In this document: positions 1-7,012 of the stretch, one piece after another
How positions within the stretch are numbered: position 1 is the stretch's first letter
How the letters are laid out: every line of letters starts with the position of its first letter
IMG/VR virus record: IMGVR_UViG_3300021076_000050
Coordinates: 1 to 35,646 of that record
Source: a virus
Direction: 5' to 3' (one strand)
Length of the DNA: 35,646 nucleotides
Position numbers and translations under genes: made by a program
Notes under the pieces: generated by a model
The model's database searches: none
What the model saw: the letters and a program-made list of their open reading frames with translations, nothing else
What the model was told of the DNA's origin: nothing

Positions 1-55
1 GCAAAGTCTGCTGCATGAATTCGAGCGCAATATCCTTCTGAACCGCAAAGCTTGG
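1..55. repeat. Terminal direct repeat, left copy (circularity overlap)
   Basis: These 55 bases are identical to 35592-35646. The portal reading frame continues in frame from one copy into the other. This is what an assembler leaves when it closes a circular (or circularly permuted) molecule with a word size of 55, so it is probably not a biological terminal repeat. The unique genome is then 35,591 bp. A P22-like headful packager would be circularly permuted and give this result. Confidence 0.9.
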
Positions 56-1714
56 CCCGGTGTCAATCTCAATATCATAATCGCCAGAATCAAGTACGTT
101 CTCTCGGATTGGGTTGCCATCCTCATCATCTCCAACGACTTTGTTTAAAACGATTGAATCAGTGCGACCATCCGCTTTAGAGATAACCATAGGACGCTCA
201 AATTCACCTGCAATCACTGGCAATAGGTCAAGTACTACCCGTCCGCCTTGCTCAAGTGCTTGATTAAGGTTATCGAACCATACGTAAGCAGACATTGAGC
301 CTTCCATTTTACGCTCTCTACGCGCTTTTCCTGATATGTCCTTACCTTGCAGTGCTTCGTTCTCTGAAAAGCCTAAAATCTCGCGTATATCTTGGCTTCC
401 GCGTTGGTATTGTGCGAGTAATGACGGTGAAATTTCCCAAGGCGACATTTTTGTGGGCATTTGTCCGGTCTTTGGGTCTGGTTTTGCGACCAAAATACCA
501 TTTTGTAGCTCAGGATTACGCCACATTTGTTCATTGCCTTGGATATTATCCGGTGTGCCAATCCATTGTTCACGTCTACGGTTCTTCACTTCCGCTGCAA
601 TTTCAGAGCCTACATAGTTGACAAACTTCTGGGCGTCTTTGGCTTCATGAATGAATGAACGGGTATATTGTTGGCCGTCAATAAAGTTTGAATCACCATC
701 AACGAAAATAAGAGGCAAATATTTAGATGGCCAGTCATTGAACTTGATAATTTGGTTTTGCGTAAGCATGTATTGGCGAATCTTAAAGTCCTTGCTCATA
801 CGCTCCGCATGAACTTCTGGAATGCTTTTGCGTATCATGTCGCCTACCACTTGCGAACTATCAGCCAGAGCCTTTTTAAACTCCAACTCTTTGCGCATGT
901 CTTCCCATTCTTCCTCGGTTACTGTACTTCCATCTGTTAAGAGCAGTACTTTAATGGGGAACCATTCTTTACGTGAGTACTTGCATACAACGATGGAATC
1001 GCGCGTTTCCCATTGGAAGTCGAGTAATGAACGCGGATCGGAGTAGCTAATAGGGTTAAGAACATGAGGATATGTCGCATAGAATTCTTCCTTCTTGTAA
1101 ACAAATTGCCTTGAACAAAAGTTTCCATCTCCTTTGTGGGGCTTTAATGCCGTAGGGTCGAACGCTGTGCGTGTCACATCGGGGATAATGTCATAACGAA
1201 TTACCTGATTAAATGAGCGTGGGCTTTCATATTCGAGTAAGATTTCAAAGGCACCGTGACCCATCATTAAGGCTTGCTTAAATGCTGTTTGGTACACTAA
1301 ATCGTTTTGTGATTGGTAAGAGATGGTACGCACCAAATCCGCACGTAAATTGATTTGGTCTTGTGACGCATTGCCAGTTATAGAACGCACCATCAAATCA
1401 GGTTTGTTCTTGCGCTGCTCGCCTAGAATCTTTTTAATCGGGTCATACAGTTTGTTAAATACCATCGGTGGTTTAAACAATCTGCTAAATTCGGAACGTT
1501 CGACTGCCGACCATTGGTCACGCAATACGAAGTTCATATCATCTTTTCCGCGTACTTGGTTCTCACCAAAGTAGCCATCCCATTGCACCATGTCTTCACG
1601 TGCTTTGGTTAATACTTCTGCTTCGTCTATCCCTGCATCGTACAGGGCAGCTTGTAATTCTTCGTTAATGGAGTCAATTTCTTCGACTTCAAGTTGATCA
1701 GCAATGATTTCCAT
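1..1714 (-). CDS. Portal protein, N-terminal part (gene crosses the window junction)
   Basis: This encodes the dodecameric ring at the capsid vertex through which DNA is packaged and ejected. It starts with ATG at 1714 and stays open to base 1. Joined through the 55-bp overlap to 35098-35591 it gives 735 residues, close to the 725 of P22 gp1. The N-terminal third has typical portal features: an R-D-Q-W stretch, then a phenylalanine/arginine-rich segment, N-K-L-Y-D-P-I and G-E-Q-R-K-N-K-P. P22-family portal is the best fit. The gene follows a Tad2-like gene and a 109-bp spacer containing two hairpins, and it precedes the scaffold gene on the minus strand. The start has only a weak upstream purine run (ACGGGG). 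Confidence 0.93.
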   Translation of the reverse strand, partial: MEIIADQLEVEEIDSINEELQAALYDAGIDEAEVLTKAREDMVQWDGYFGENQVRGKDDMNFVLRDQWSAVERSEFSRLFKPPMVFNKLYDPIKKILGEQRKNKPDLMVRSITGNASQDQINLRADLVRTISYQSQNDLVYQTAFKQALMMGHGAFEILLEYESPRSFNQVIRYDIIPDVTRTAFDPTALKPHKGDGNFCSRQFVYKKEEFYATYPHVLNPISYSDPRSLLDFQWETRDSIVVCKYSRKEWFPIKVLLLTDGSTVTEEEWEDMRKELEFKKALADSSQVVGDMIRKSIPEVHAERMSKDFKIRQYMLTQNQIIKFNDWPSKYLPLIFVDGDSNFIDGQQYTRSFIHEAKDAQKFVNYVGSEIAAEVKNRRREQWIGTPDNIQGNEQMWRNPELQNGILVAKPDPKTGQMPTKMSPWEISPSLLAQYQRGSQDIREILGFSENEALQGKDISGKARRERKMEGSMSAYVWFDNLNQALEQGGRVVLDLLPVIAGEFERPMVISKADGRTDSIVLNKVVGDDEDGNPIRENVLDSGDYDIEIDTGPSFAVQKDIALEFMQQTL

Positions 1715-1748
1715 GCTTTACCCCGTCCGTTGGGTTAAACAATTAAAT

Positions 1749-1817
1749 CGTGACTTCAACAAATCTATGTCAAAGTCACGTTTTAAACTCTTATAGTCGC
1801 TTCATCCTGAAACGACT
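1749..1817 (-). other. Two stem-loops upstream of portal
   Basis: The 109-bp spacer before portal holds two inverted repeats. CGTGACTT at 1749-1756 pairs with AAGTCACG at 1773-1780 (8 bp, 16-nt loop). AGTCG plus TTCA pairs with TGAA plus CGACT between 1795 and 1817, with one C-A mismatch and a 3-nt loop. Neither is followed by a clean U-run on the minus strand. They are more likely attenuation, RNA processing or stability elements than strong intrinsic terminators. Confidence 0.5.
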
Positions 1818-1823
1818 TTGCAG

Positions 1824-2075
1824 TTAAGCTGCTTCTTGCTGCTCTTCTGCTTCTGCTACTGGCGCAATTGGTTCTTCATATTTAACCCAATCATCACCTT
1901 CAAAATCTGCGATTGAGAATATGAAATTTCCAGCATTAGGGTTAGGACGAGTAACGATTTTCCATACATAGTCCATATCAGGAAGGACTTTCAAATACCC
2001 TTCACTATCAGCCCATGCAGTACGTCTCATAGCATCACCTGCTTTCAATTGCGCTAAAGCTTCTAAAAATAACAT
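1824..2075 (-). CDS. Tad2-like (DUF2829) small protein, possible Thoeris inhibitor
   Basis: An 83-residue protein, started at the ATG at 2075 because AAGGAGAAATAAGG lies directly upstream. An upstream in-frame extension to 2174 would run through the previous gene and is rejected. The sequence has the DUF2829 pattern: F-L-E-A-L-A-Q-L-K-A-G at residues 3-13, an R-R-T-A-W motif near 18, P-N-P-N-A-G-N-F in the middle and D-F-E-G-D-D-W-V near the end, followed by an acidic Ala/Glu/Gln tail. DUF2829 is the family of Tad2, which sequesters Thoeris signalling nucleotides; many relatives are untested. It sits in the packaging block just before portal. A second member lies at 15607. The fold assignment is fairly secure; anti-defence activity is inference. 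Confidence 0.65.
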   Translation of the reverse strand: MLFLEALAQLKAGDAMRRTAWADSEGYLKVLPDMDYVWKIVTRPNPNAGNFIFSIADFEGDDWVKYEEPIAPVAEAEEQQEAA

Positions 2076-2095
2076 CCTTATTTCTCCTTTTTGGT

Positions 2096-2356
2096 TTATG
2101 GTAAAACGGTTAATTGGCAAGAGCCGTTTGTAAATACTGGTTTGTATGTTTGGTGACCATCCGAAGCCACACAAAATACAAAATCAGTCGCTAACAAAAT
2201 GTTGTTTGAAGTTTTCAAGTAATTGTCTAAGAACCCAGCAGCAGCAACTTGCGAAAGGGTATTGTTTGGTGCGTACAAGCGACCCAAACGTGGAATCACT
2301 TCGTTATTTTCACCAGAAAAGTTTAATAGTAACGTCACTACGGCTTGAATTGTCAT
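2096..2356 (-). CDS. Small conserved phage protein, probably virion-associated
   Basis: An 86-residue protein with a strong GGAG site just before the ATG. It reads as a compact beta-rich domain: M-T-I-Q-A-V-V-T-L-L-L at the start, then N-N-E-V-I-P-R-L-G and Y-A-P-N-N-T, a mid-section S-Q-V-A-A-A-G-F-L-D-N-Y, L-L-A-T-D-F-V-F-C-V-A-S-D-G, and a C-terminal Q-L-T-V-L-P. Domains of this kind occur in phage decoration or fibre-associated proteins, but I cannot name the family with confidence. Its place between terminase and portal suggests a head or late role. Confidence 0.7.
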   Translation of the reverse strand: MTIQAVVTLLLNFSGENNEVIPRLGRLYAPNNTLSQVAAAGFLDNYLKTSNNILLATDFVFCVASDGHQTYKPVFTNGSCQLTVLP

Positions 2357-2367
2357 TTTGGATCTCC

Positions 2368-2520
2368 TTATCTATCGGCTAGGCGAAGCATCACATCATG
2401 TAATGCCTTATTATTTTTGAGCTTATGAAAAGCAATCTCGTAATGACGCTTGCATTCCCTACACATTTTGTCATCTTTTTGTTGGTTATAGAACCTACCA
2501 CATCCTGTGCACTTCTTCAT
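2368..2520 (-). CDS. 50-residue zinc-ribbon-like protein
   Basis: A short gene starting M-K-K-C-T-G-C-G and ending L-A-D-R. It has C-x2-C near residue 4 and a second C-x2-C (C-R-E-C) near residue 20, a likely zinc site, followed by a basic helix. Its ATG overlaps the TGA of the upstream gene (ATGA), which supports translation by coupling. The function is unknown. It belongs to a run of tiny late-block genes between terminase and portal. Confidence 0.65.
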   Translation of the reverse strand: MKKCTGCGRFYNQQKDDKMCRECKRHYEIAFHKLKNNKALHDVMLRLADR

Positions 2521-2690
2521 TTACTTACAATCCTTAACGGTATCACGTTGTTTTCGTAATGAACTACCTTCTTGGGCTTGTTATTTAGCATGTCTGTAAT
2601 GTCGCGCAGTTCTTTCAAACACTCCAAACATTTATTCGCTAACATCTTCTTACCGTACTTCCCACAATATAGACATCTAGTTGAACACAT
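2517..2690 (-). CDS. 57-residue zinc-ribbon-like protein
   Basis: The frame begins M-C-S-T-R-C-L-Y-C-G-K. It has C-x2-C at residues 6-9 and C-L-E-C near residue 21, the spacing of a small treble-clef or zinc ribbon. It starts 4 nt after the stop of the preceding gene with a modest AAGG site. It ends by overlapping the start of the next gene in an ATGA. It is a small nucleic-acid or protein-binding candidate of unknown function. Confidence 0.62.
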   Translation of the reverse strand: MCSTRCLYCGKYGKKMLANKCLECLKELRDITDMLNNKPKKVVHYENNVIPLRIVSK

Positions 2691-2693
2691 GTA

Positions 2694-3128
2694 TTAACCT
2701 TGTCTCACTTTACCCCGGTTAGTAATAATATACCGACCATGATCAGCACCACCCAAATAAATTTGTCGCGTTTCTTCTTCTCTGAGTCGCTTATTTCGCG
2801 CCAATTCTGCTTCCCGAGCTTCTAATCGTTCCCTGTATTCCCTGAGTTCCCTTAGTGTCGAGTCGCGCTCTTCTTGTTCTTTTCGTTCTTTTTCACGCCT
2901 AATCTCATACTCTTTTTGCCGTAACTCTTGCTCAAGCGCATACTTTTCTCGCTCTTGCTGGCGAATAATGCGTTGTTCATAAGCGTTTTGTCGGTGTTCG
3001 TAATATTCAGCGGAACATTCGGTGCCACTACTTACCAATTGTGAGTATGAGTGACAGCTATTGATAGTGGTAAGCTTATCAATGTTCAACTTCCCTGTTT
3101 CTAAATCTTTGTACCTGTAGTCAAACAA
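2694..3128 (-). CDS. Charged coiled-coil protein without an ATG start
   Basis: A 144-residue frame beginning with TTG at 3128. There is no internal methionine anywhere and no convincing Shine-Dalgarno site, so the start is uncertain. Residues about 45-125 are a long Arg/Glu/Gln-rich coiled coil (runs such as R-R-E-K-E-R-K-E-Q-E-E-R). The N-terminal 40 residues hold two cysteines, and the C-terminus is basic. The frame is the same as that of the large terminase, separated from its TAA only by a few sense codons, so limited readthrough could create a terminase fusion. The function is unknown; a scaffold-like or packaging accessory is possible. Confidence 0.6.
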   Translation of the reverse strand: MFDYRYKDLETGKLNIDKLTTINSCHSYSQLVSSGTECSAEYYEHRQNAYEQRIIRQQEREKYALEQELRQKEYEIRREKERKEQEERDSTLRELREYRERLEAREAELARNKRLREEETRQIYLGGADHGRYIITNRGKVRQG

Positions 3129-3149
3129 GTACTCGTGATGTGCGCTAAT

Positions 3150-4706
3150 TTAAAATATCCTCATAACCGGATTAAACATATTTTCGTGCTTATGAGTACC
3201 GAACTTATCTTGCGTTACTTGGTCGCTCGCAATCTCTAAACACCCATAACCTAGCGCGTCCATTGGATGAGAAGCCATATTTTTTGTAGGTTTGTCTTTG
3301 TATCGTTCCTCACCTGCTACAGCTACACGGGCATAAACGTACTTTTTAACAAATCCCTTAAATAATGTTGGGCAATTCTTCTTGTCCAATAGCAATGCTG
3401 GTTTCCCATCAACCATGCGATTAAGGAAGAATCGAACAGCCCCTAACCGTGGTTCTAAATCATTCGTTCGTGCAGCGGTAGTAACAATCCCCAATGAATT
3501 AAGCTCTCCAATGCAAGACATCTCTTCGTGTATCTGGTCACGGGCATTTCCCGCAGGGTCACCCACTGAGCTTTCAACCTTGCAATAAGGGAAGTCTTTT
3601 AATAACCCGGGCATCACTACCGACTCAGCAAACGTTCTAATGCCCATATTCTCACTTACATACTCTTTGAGTATTAGTAATTGACCACGTGCAGACAATT
3701 GTTTGACAACACATGCCGGAGTCAATCCAAAATCCCAGCATAAACGCAATCCTAGACCCTGTATGGCTTCCAATTTATCGACCGCATGGAAGTCTGGGTT
3801 AAACTCAGGATAAACGCGCTTATCGAAGCCTACAGCCCCATATTCGCCTAAACAAAATACCTTGATGAACTCTTCTGATTGTCCACTGGCTAAATTCTCG
3901 TAGTAATGATGGGGTAAATGCCCGGCATTATCAGCATCAGGGTTTCTGCGCCATTGATTATCTTTGTTCTTAATCAGCCCGGGCGGTTGCTTAAATAGCA
4001 CGTGATTGTCTGCGCAGTTCTCTTCAAAGTCTTTGAATATCCAATGGTCATCTTCCGGTGGGTTGGTATCAGCTATGATTCCAGACCAATACGGTTCTTT
4101 GCAGAATGCCTTTGATGGGTAACGGTTAACCCGTCCTTTCATGTGGGCTAATGCTGCTTTTGGAACCTCTGAAAGCTCATTGATATAACAGCCTGTTAAC
4201 TCTAACGACTTAATCTTTCGCACGTCTTCGGGTCTGTCCAAGGCTATGAATAATAGCTCAAGCTCTACAATCCCTTTGCCGTCATTGAATGTATGCTCGT
4301 AGGTGAGCATAGGCTTTTGACGTTTACGAACATCGCCCAGCTCATCAAACCAGCTTAACCATGTGGCTAAGGTTGTTGTTGCAAGCTCGCCAGAAGTATT
4401 TCGCACGATTCCCCATCGGCTTCTACGTCTACCGTTATTCCATACTGGAACTTCGCAAGCTCGTTTAACGATTTCTGCAATTGATAGTGTTGATTTGCCA
4501 CTTCCATAAGGCCCCATAATGACACGCACAAATTGATCGTTGTCATGAAAAATAGCACCTGTGGGAGTCGGAACATATATTTTATCCTGTTCATGCGCAT
4601 GTATAATCATCCTATCGGGTAGAATAGTTAATTGTTTTTGAGTGCCTTTGTTAATCCCAGCCTCATATTCGTTGAAGGTCTTTAGTAGTTCAGCAGCAGA
4701 TTTCAT
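3150..4706 (-). CDS. terL: Terminase large subunit (packaging ATPase/nuclease)
   Basis: A 518-residue packaging motor. It has an N-terminal ATPase with Walker A G-P-Y-G-S-G-K-S-T at residues 65-73 and a Walker B-like segment ending G-C-Y-I-N-E at 172-177. The C-terminal RNase H-like nuclease has acidic residues D325 (W-D-F-G), D383 (G-D-P-A-G) and D483 (H-P-M-D-A-L-G-Y). The length is typical (P22 gp2 is 499). It cuts concatemeric DNA and pumps it through the portal. Its ATG overlaps the stop of the NrdR-like zinc-ribbon gene (ATGA), so the two are translationally coupled. The small terminase lies 2.3 kb upstream rather than adjacent. Confidence 0.96.
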   Translation of the reverse strand: MKSAAELLKTFNEYEAGINKGTQKQLTILPDRMIIHAHEQDKIYVPTPTGAIFHDNDQFVRVIMGPYGSGKSTLSIAEIVKRACEVPVWNNGRRRSRWGIVRNTSGELATTTLATWLSWFDELGDVRKRQKPMLTYEHTFNDGKGIVELELLFIALDRPEDVRKIKSLELTGCYINELSEVPKAALAHMKGRVNRYPSKAFCKEPYWSGIIADTNPPEDDHWIFKDFEENCADNHVLFKQPPGLIKNKDNQWRRNPDADNAGHLPHHYYENLASGQSEEFIKVFCLGEYGAVGFDKRVYPEFNPDFHAVDKLEAIQGLGLRLCWDFGLTPACVVKQLSARGQLLILKEYVSENMGIRTFAESVVMPGLLKDFPYCKVESSVGDPAGNARDQIHEEMSCIGELNSLGIVTTAARTNDLEPRLGAVRFFLNRMVDGKPALLLDKKNCPTLFKGFVKKYVYARVAVAGEERYKDKPTKNMASHPMDALGYGCLEIASDQVTQDKFGTHKHENMFNPVMRIF

Positions 4707-4888
4707 TTCTCTAATATCCTCCGTGGTGGAGGCGTTTGATAGTTTGGGTTTTCTCTAATGTTTTCTTGCGTGGTGAATCGGACACCGCAACGCATACATT
4801 CGCGACGTCTTACGATTTTATTTAGCCTGTCATCCCGTTTCGTTTCCACCACGCGAGAATCGGGATAGCTACAACTGTGACATTGCAT
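4703..4888 (-). CDS. NrdR-like zinc-ribbon protein coupled to terminase
   Basis: A 61-residue protein that closely resembles the isolated N-terminal zinc ribbon of the ribonucleotide reductase repressor NrdR. It has M-Q-C-x2-C at residues 3-6, P-D-S-R-V-V-E-T, R-R-R-E-C-M-R-C-G (cysteines 31 and 34) and R-F-T-T. The ATP-cone domain that completes NrdR is absent. In NrdR this ribbon binds DNA. Here it could bind DNA during packaging, regulate late genes or compete for NrdR boxes. The ATGA overlap with terL favours a packaging-linked role, but this is inference. Confidence 0.75.
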   Translation of the reverse strand: MQCHSCSYPDSRVVETKRDDRLNKIVRRRECMRCGVRFTTQENIRENPNYQTPPPRRILEK

Positions 4889-5074
4889 CTATTTCCTTAT
4901 CCCTCGTAGTGTTCTTACAAAGATTCCTGTTGACGGTAAAGAGAATCTCTTCTTTGGCTTCTTGGTATCATGTGCGTAAGTATCAGCCAAAGGGTCGCGC
5001 TCATAAGAAGGTGCCGTCTCATGCTCTTTTTTCTTCTTAATCTTTTCGACCCACGTATTGCGGATAGTAGCCAT
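4889..5074 (-). CDS. Small basic protein of unknown function
   Basis: A 61-residue, lysine/arginine-rich protein (K-K-K-K near residue 12, K-K-P-K-K-R-F near 38-44, R-T-L-R-G-I-R-K at the end). Its stop abuts the ATG of the next gene, as expected in an operon, and a GGGATG purine run precedes its own ATG. I do not recognise the family. The charge suggests nucleic-acid contact. Confidence 0.65.
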   Translation of the reverse strand: MATIRNTWVEKIKKKKEHETAPSYERDPLADTYAHDTKKPKKRFSLPSTGIFVRTLRGIRK

Positions 5075-5104
5075 ATAATCACATCCCTATGTGTTAAGTG
5101 CTGA

Positions 5105-5563
5105 TTACTTCTTTTTCTTGCCTAATACTAAATATTCGATAGCATTCGCTAAAAGAACTTCGCTATCTTTAAACAATCCAATTCCTTGATTGCACTTTTG
5201 GCATAATAATCCTCTTATGGCTTTACTATTGTGACAATGATCAACATTTAATACTTCTTGGTATACACCACAAATTTTGCAATTACCAAGTTGCTCATCA
5301 TACATTTTCTGATACACATCCAAACCAATTCCATAATTTCTCATTAAACTAATGTCTTTATGGTATGCGTAACCATGAGATTGATATTTAGATTTCTTTC
5401 TTTTATTTATCAACTCTCTATTCTTTTCCTGATATTCCTTAACCCTTTCTAAAACTTGTTTCTTGTTCTTCTCATAATAAGTGCTTTTGTATTTTTTATA
5501 TTTTTCTGGAAATTTCTTTCTATCTTCTCTTTTCCATTTAGCTTGATAGGACTCACTAACCAT
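5105..5563 (-). CDS. Endonuclease VII-type HNH nuclease
   Basis: A 152-residue protein. Residues 1-60 are a very basic, Lys/Tyr-rich DNA-contacting region. The C-terminal half is a recombination endonuclease VII domain: C95-x2-C98, V-D-H-C-H at 107-111, then R-G-L-L-C-x2-C-N with cysteines 121 and 124, and G-L-F-K-D-S. Members either resolve branched DNA before packaging or act as free-standing homing nucleases. Its ATG directly follows the TAA of the upstream gene with a weak ribosome site, and the gene is more AT-rich than its neighbours. This fits a recent mobile insertion. A relative lies at 34611. Confidence 0.85.
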   Translation of the reverse strand: MVSESYQAKWKREDRKKFPEKYKKYKSTYYEKNKKQVLERVKEYQEKNRELINKRKKSKYQSHGYAYHKDISLMRNYGIGLDVYQKMYDEQLGNCKICGVYQEVLNVDHCHNSKAIRGLLCQKCNQGIGLFKDSEVLLANAIEYLVLGKKKK

Positions 5564-5770
5564 TTATTTCTTCTTTAAAATCTTATTTGCTTTAGCATCA
5601 ATTTTACTCTTTTGCGTCGATGTAAGTCTACCTTTCTTTTCCATCTCTGATGCGCGAGCCTTTGCATTCTTTGCGTGGCTCTTATCATTCACGGGGTATT
5701 TTTCTATGCCCGGCAATGCAAACTCATTCTTGGGTAACGCATTACGTTTCGCAGCGGTTAACTTAGCCAT
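5564..5770 (-). CDS. Small lysine-rich conserved phage protein (DUF6582-like)
   Basis: A 68-residue basic protein preceded by AAGGAC. The sequence M-A-K-L-T-A-A-K-R, then F-A-L-P-G-I-E-K-Y-P-V-N-D-K-S-H-A-K-N-A-K-A-R-A and a C-terminal lysine cluster, is the pattern of a small family widespread in phages of proteobacteria and actinobacteria. It also occurs as a tail segment of larger proteins. The function is unknown. It is likely to be nucleic-acid-bound or virion-packaged, judging by charge only. Confidence 0.75.
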   Translation of the reverse strand: MAKLTAAKRNALPKNEFALPGIEKYPVNDKSHAKNAKARASEMEKKGRLTSTQKSKIDAKANKILKKK

Positions 5771-5820
5771 TGTTCAAGTCCTTATGTGTTAGGCCAAGGC
5801 GGTTAAACCTTGGCTATTGC

Positions 5821-5922
5821 TTACATGCAATCTTTCTTCATCTTCTTTTTAACGCCTTTGGCCTCGTCTTTCCGGGCTTTCTTCATCGGCTCTTTCTTCA
5901 TGGGTGCTTTGTCTTTAGCCAT
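5821..5922 (-). CDS. 33-residue lysine/methionine-rich peptide
   Basis: This tiny frame has a clear AGGTGA site six bases before the ATG and overlaps the end of the upstream small gene. About a third of its residues are lysine, with repeated P-M-K-K motifs, and it ends D-C-M. The operon context and ribosome site support translation. The function is unknown; it may be a DNA-condensing or small internal-head peptide. Confidence 0.55.
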   Translation of the reverse strand: MAKDKAPMKKEPMKKARKDEAKGVKKKMKKDCM

Positions 5923-6082
5923 TTTGATCACCTGCTAATGATGGAACTTTAGATTGCGCCCAAGTAATAACTTCGGTTGCTAAAGTGTGAACTTGTTTTA
6001 CGAGGAACTCGGCAATAGCTGGCTCTTGTGCTAGCAATTCAGCTTCGAGCTTAGGAAGGATAATAGAACTTAATAAACTCAT
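5915..6082 (-). CDS. 55-residue small helical protein
   Basis: The frame begins M-S-L-L-S-S-I-I-L-P-K-L-E-A-E-L and continues as an amphipathic helix (E-F-L-V-K-Q-V-H-T-L-A). AAGGACATAACACC precedes the ATG. It overlaps the next gene by 8 nt. Similar short proteins occur near phage lysis and terminase genes, but no function is assigned. Confidence 0.6.
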   Translation of the reverse strand: MSLLSSIILPKLEAELLAQEPAIAEFLVKQVHTLATEVITWAQSKVPSLAGDQNG

Positions 6083-6094
6083 GGTGTTATGTCC

Positions 6095-6265
6095 TTATAA
6101 CGATTCGATCATGTGATCGACTTCAATGATTGCGCCGTTGATATTCGCAATCTCCTTTTTGATTACCTTCAACCTGTCCTTGAGTAAGTCATGATCGACT
6201 GAACTTGTGGCTAAGGTTGAAGCTAGATCATCTCTACGCTTTTGCAATACTTCCAATGTAATCAC
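6095..6265 (-). CDS. 56-residue coiled-coil protein with GTG start
   Basis: The start is GTG at 6265, chosen because AAGGAG lies 8 nt upstream. The sequence is a continuous heptad-like helix (L-E-V-L-Q-K-R-R-D-D-L, then D-R-L-K-V-I-K-K-E-I-A-N-I-N). It closely precedes the 5915 gene in the same operon. No family is recognised. Small coiled coils in this position may be late accessory or Rz-like factors, but there is no signal peptide here. Confidence 0.6.
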   Translation of the reverse strand: MITLEVLQKRRDDLASTLATSSVDHDLLKDRLKVIKKEIANINGAIIEVDHMIESL

Positions 6266-6280
6266 GTGTCAAGCTCCTTG

Positions 6281-6793
6281 TTAAATTAAATCTTTAATCC
6301 TTTCTAATTGACACTTCATATGCTCAAGACTATGTGTAAGGCAGCTTATTTTGTTTGCTAAATACCTGTCTCTATCAGGTTCTGGAGCATATGTATTTAA
6401 TATATCCAAACATTCATCATGATAGTTTGGTTGTTTGTGTAAATACTCATCATATTTGCATTCGTATTGTGCATATATTGGCATTGGGAAAGGGAATATT
6501 AAATAGCTTGTTCCGTTATTGTCTTGCTTAAAACCTATGTAACGATGAACACCACCACATCTTTCTACATCTGGAATCTCACCGATGTATAGCTGGTCAG
6601 GTCTGATATCGCCTTCCCAGTAACTAACTACATAATTCGCTATGTGATACAGGTATTGATCAAGCATTATTCGTGCACTCAATCGCTCATCGTAAGAGCA
6701 AGAATCGTAGAAATCTTCAAAAGAAACCATAGGTTTCCATATATCAATGATTCCTACCTCATACACATAAGCAAGTCTTTGCTTGTCCTTCAT
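6281..6793 (-). CDS. Hypothetical protein, 170 residues
   Basis: The start is the ATG at 6793, with AAAGGAG 8 nt upstream. An adjacent in-frame TTG is disfavoured. The protein is soluble, aromatic- and aspartate-rich, with W-K-P-M-V-S-F-E-D-F-Y-D-S-C-S-Y-D-E-R near the N-terminus, an I-G-F-K-Q-D-N-N-G-T-S-Y-L-I-F core and a C-terminal helix with two cysteines. I do not recognise the family. It lies in the run of small genes between the two terminase subunits. Confidence 0.75.
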   Translation of the reverse strand: MKDKQRLAYVYEVGIIDIWKPMVSFEDFYDSCSYDERLSARIMLDQYLYHIANYVVSYWEGDIRPDQLYIGEIPDVERCGGVHRYIGFKQDNNGTSYLIFPFPMPIYAQYECKYDEYLHKQPNYHDECLDILNTYAPEPDRDRYLANKISCLTHSLEHMKCQLERIKDLI

Positions 6794-6813
6794 CAATACG
6801 ACTCCTTTGCTAA

Positions 6814-6830
6814 AGACGCATCATGCGTCT
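6814..6830 (-). terminator. Short perfect hairpin, weak terminator or operator
   Basis: AGACGCAT at 6814-6821 is repeated inverted at 6823-6830 around one central base. On the minus strand the stem is followed only by TTTAGC. It lies between the stop of the 57-residue gene and the ribosome site of the 170-residue gene. It may attenuate transcription or bind a dimeric regulator. Confidence 0.4.
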
Positions 6831-6836
6831 ATATCA

Positions 6837-7010
6837 TTATTTCAAATAACCTTTCTTTCCGTAGTTAGCTTTGCTCTGCTCTGGAAGGTTACGAGAGGCA
6901 CCAGCTTCACGATAGGTACGCACTTCTTGTTTGTACTCACGGTCAAGGTATACGTTGTTGCGTGTTTCTAAGTAGCCATCTGGTTTAGGTGATGTGTATT
7001 TAGCGCCCAT
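6837..7010 (-). CDS. 57-residue basic protein of unknown function
   Basis: It starts with ATG 2 nt after the stop of the small terminase, using a GAGGAG site inside the end of that gene. The protein is polar and basic (N-N-V-Y-L-D-R-E-Y-K-Q-E-V-R-T-Y-R-E-A-G-A) and ends G-K-K-G-Y-L-K. Close coupling to the small terminase suggests co-expression in packaging. No family is recognised. Confidence 0.65.
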   Translation of the reverse strand: MGAKYTSPKPDGYLETRNNVYLDREYKQEVRTYREAGASRNLPEQSKANYGKKGYLK

Positions 7011-7012
7011 GG

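Noticed and set aside
1-55. A biological terminal repeat
   Set aside because: The length equals a common assembly word size and an open gene runs straight across it, so an assembly overlap is the simpler reading.
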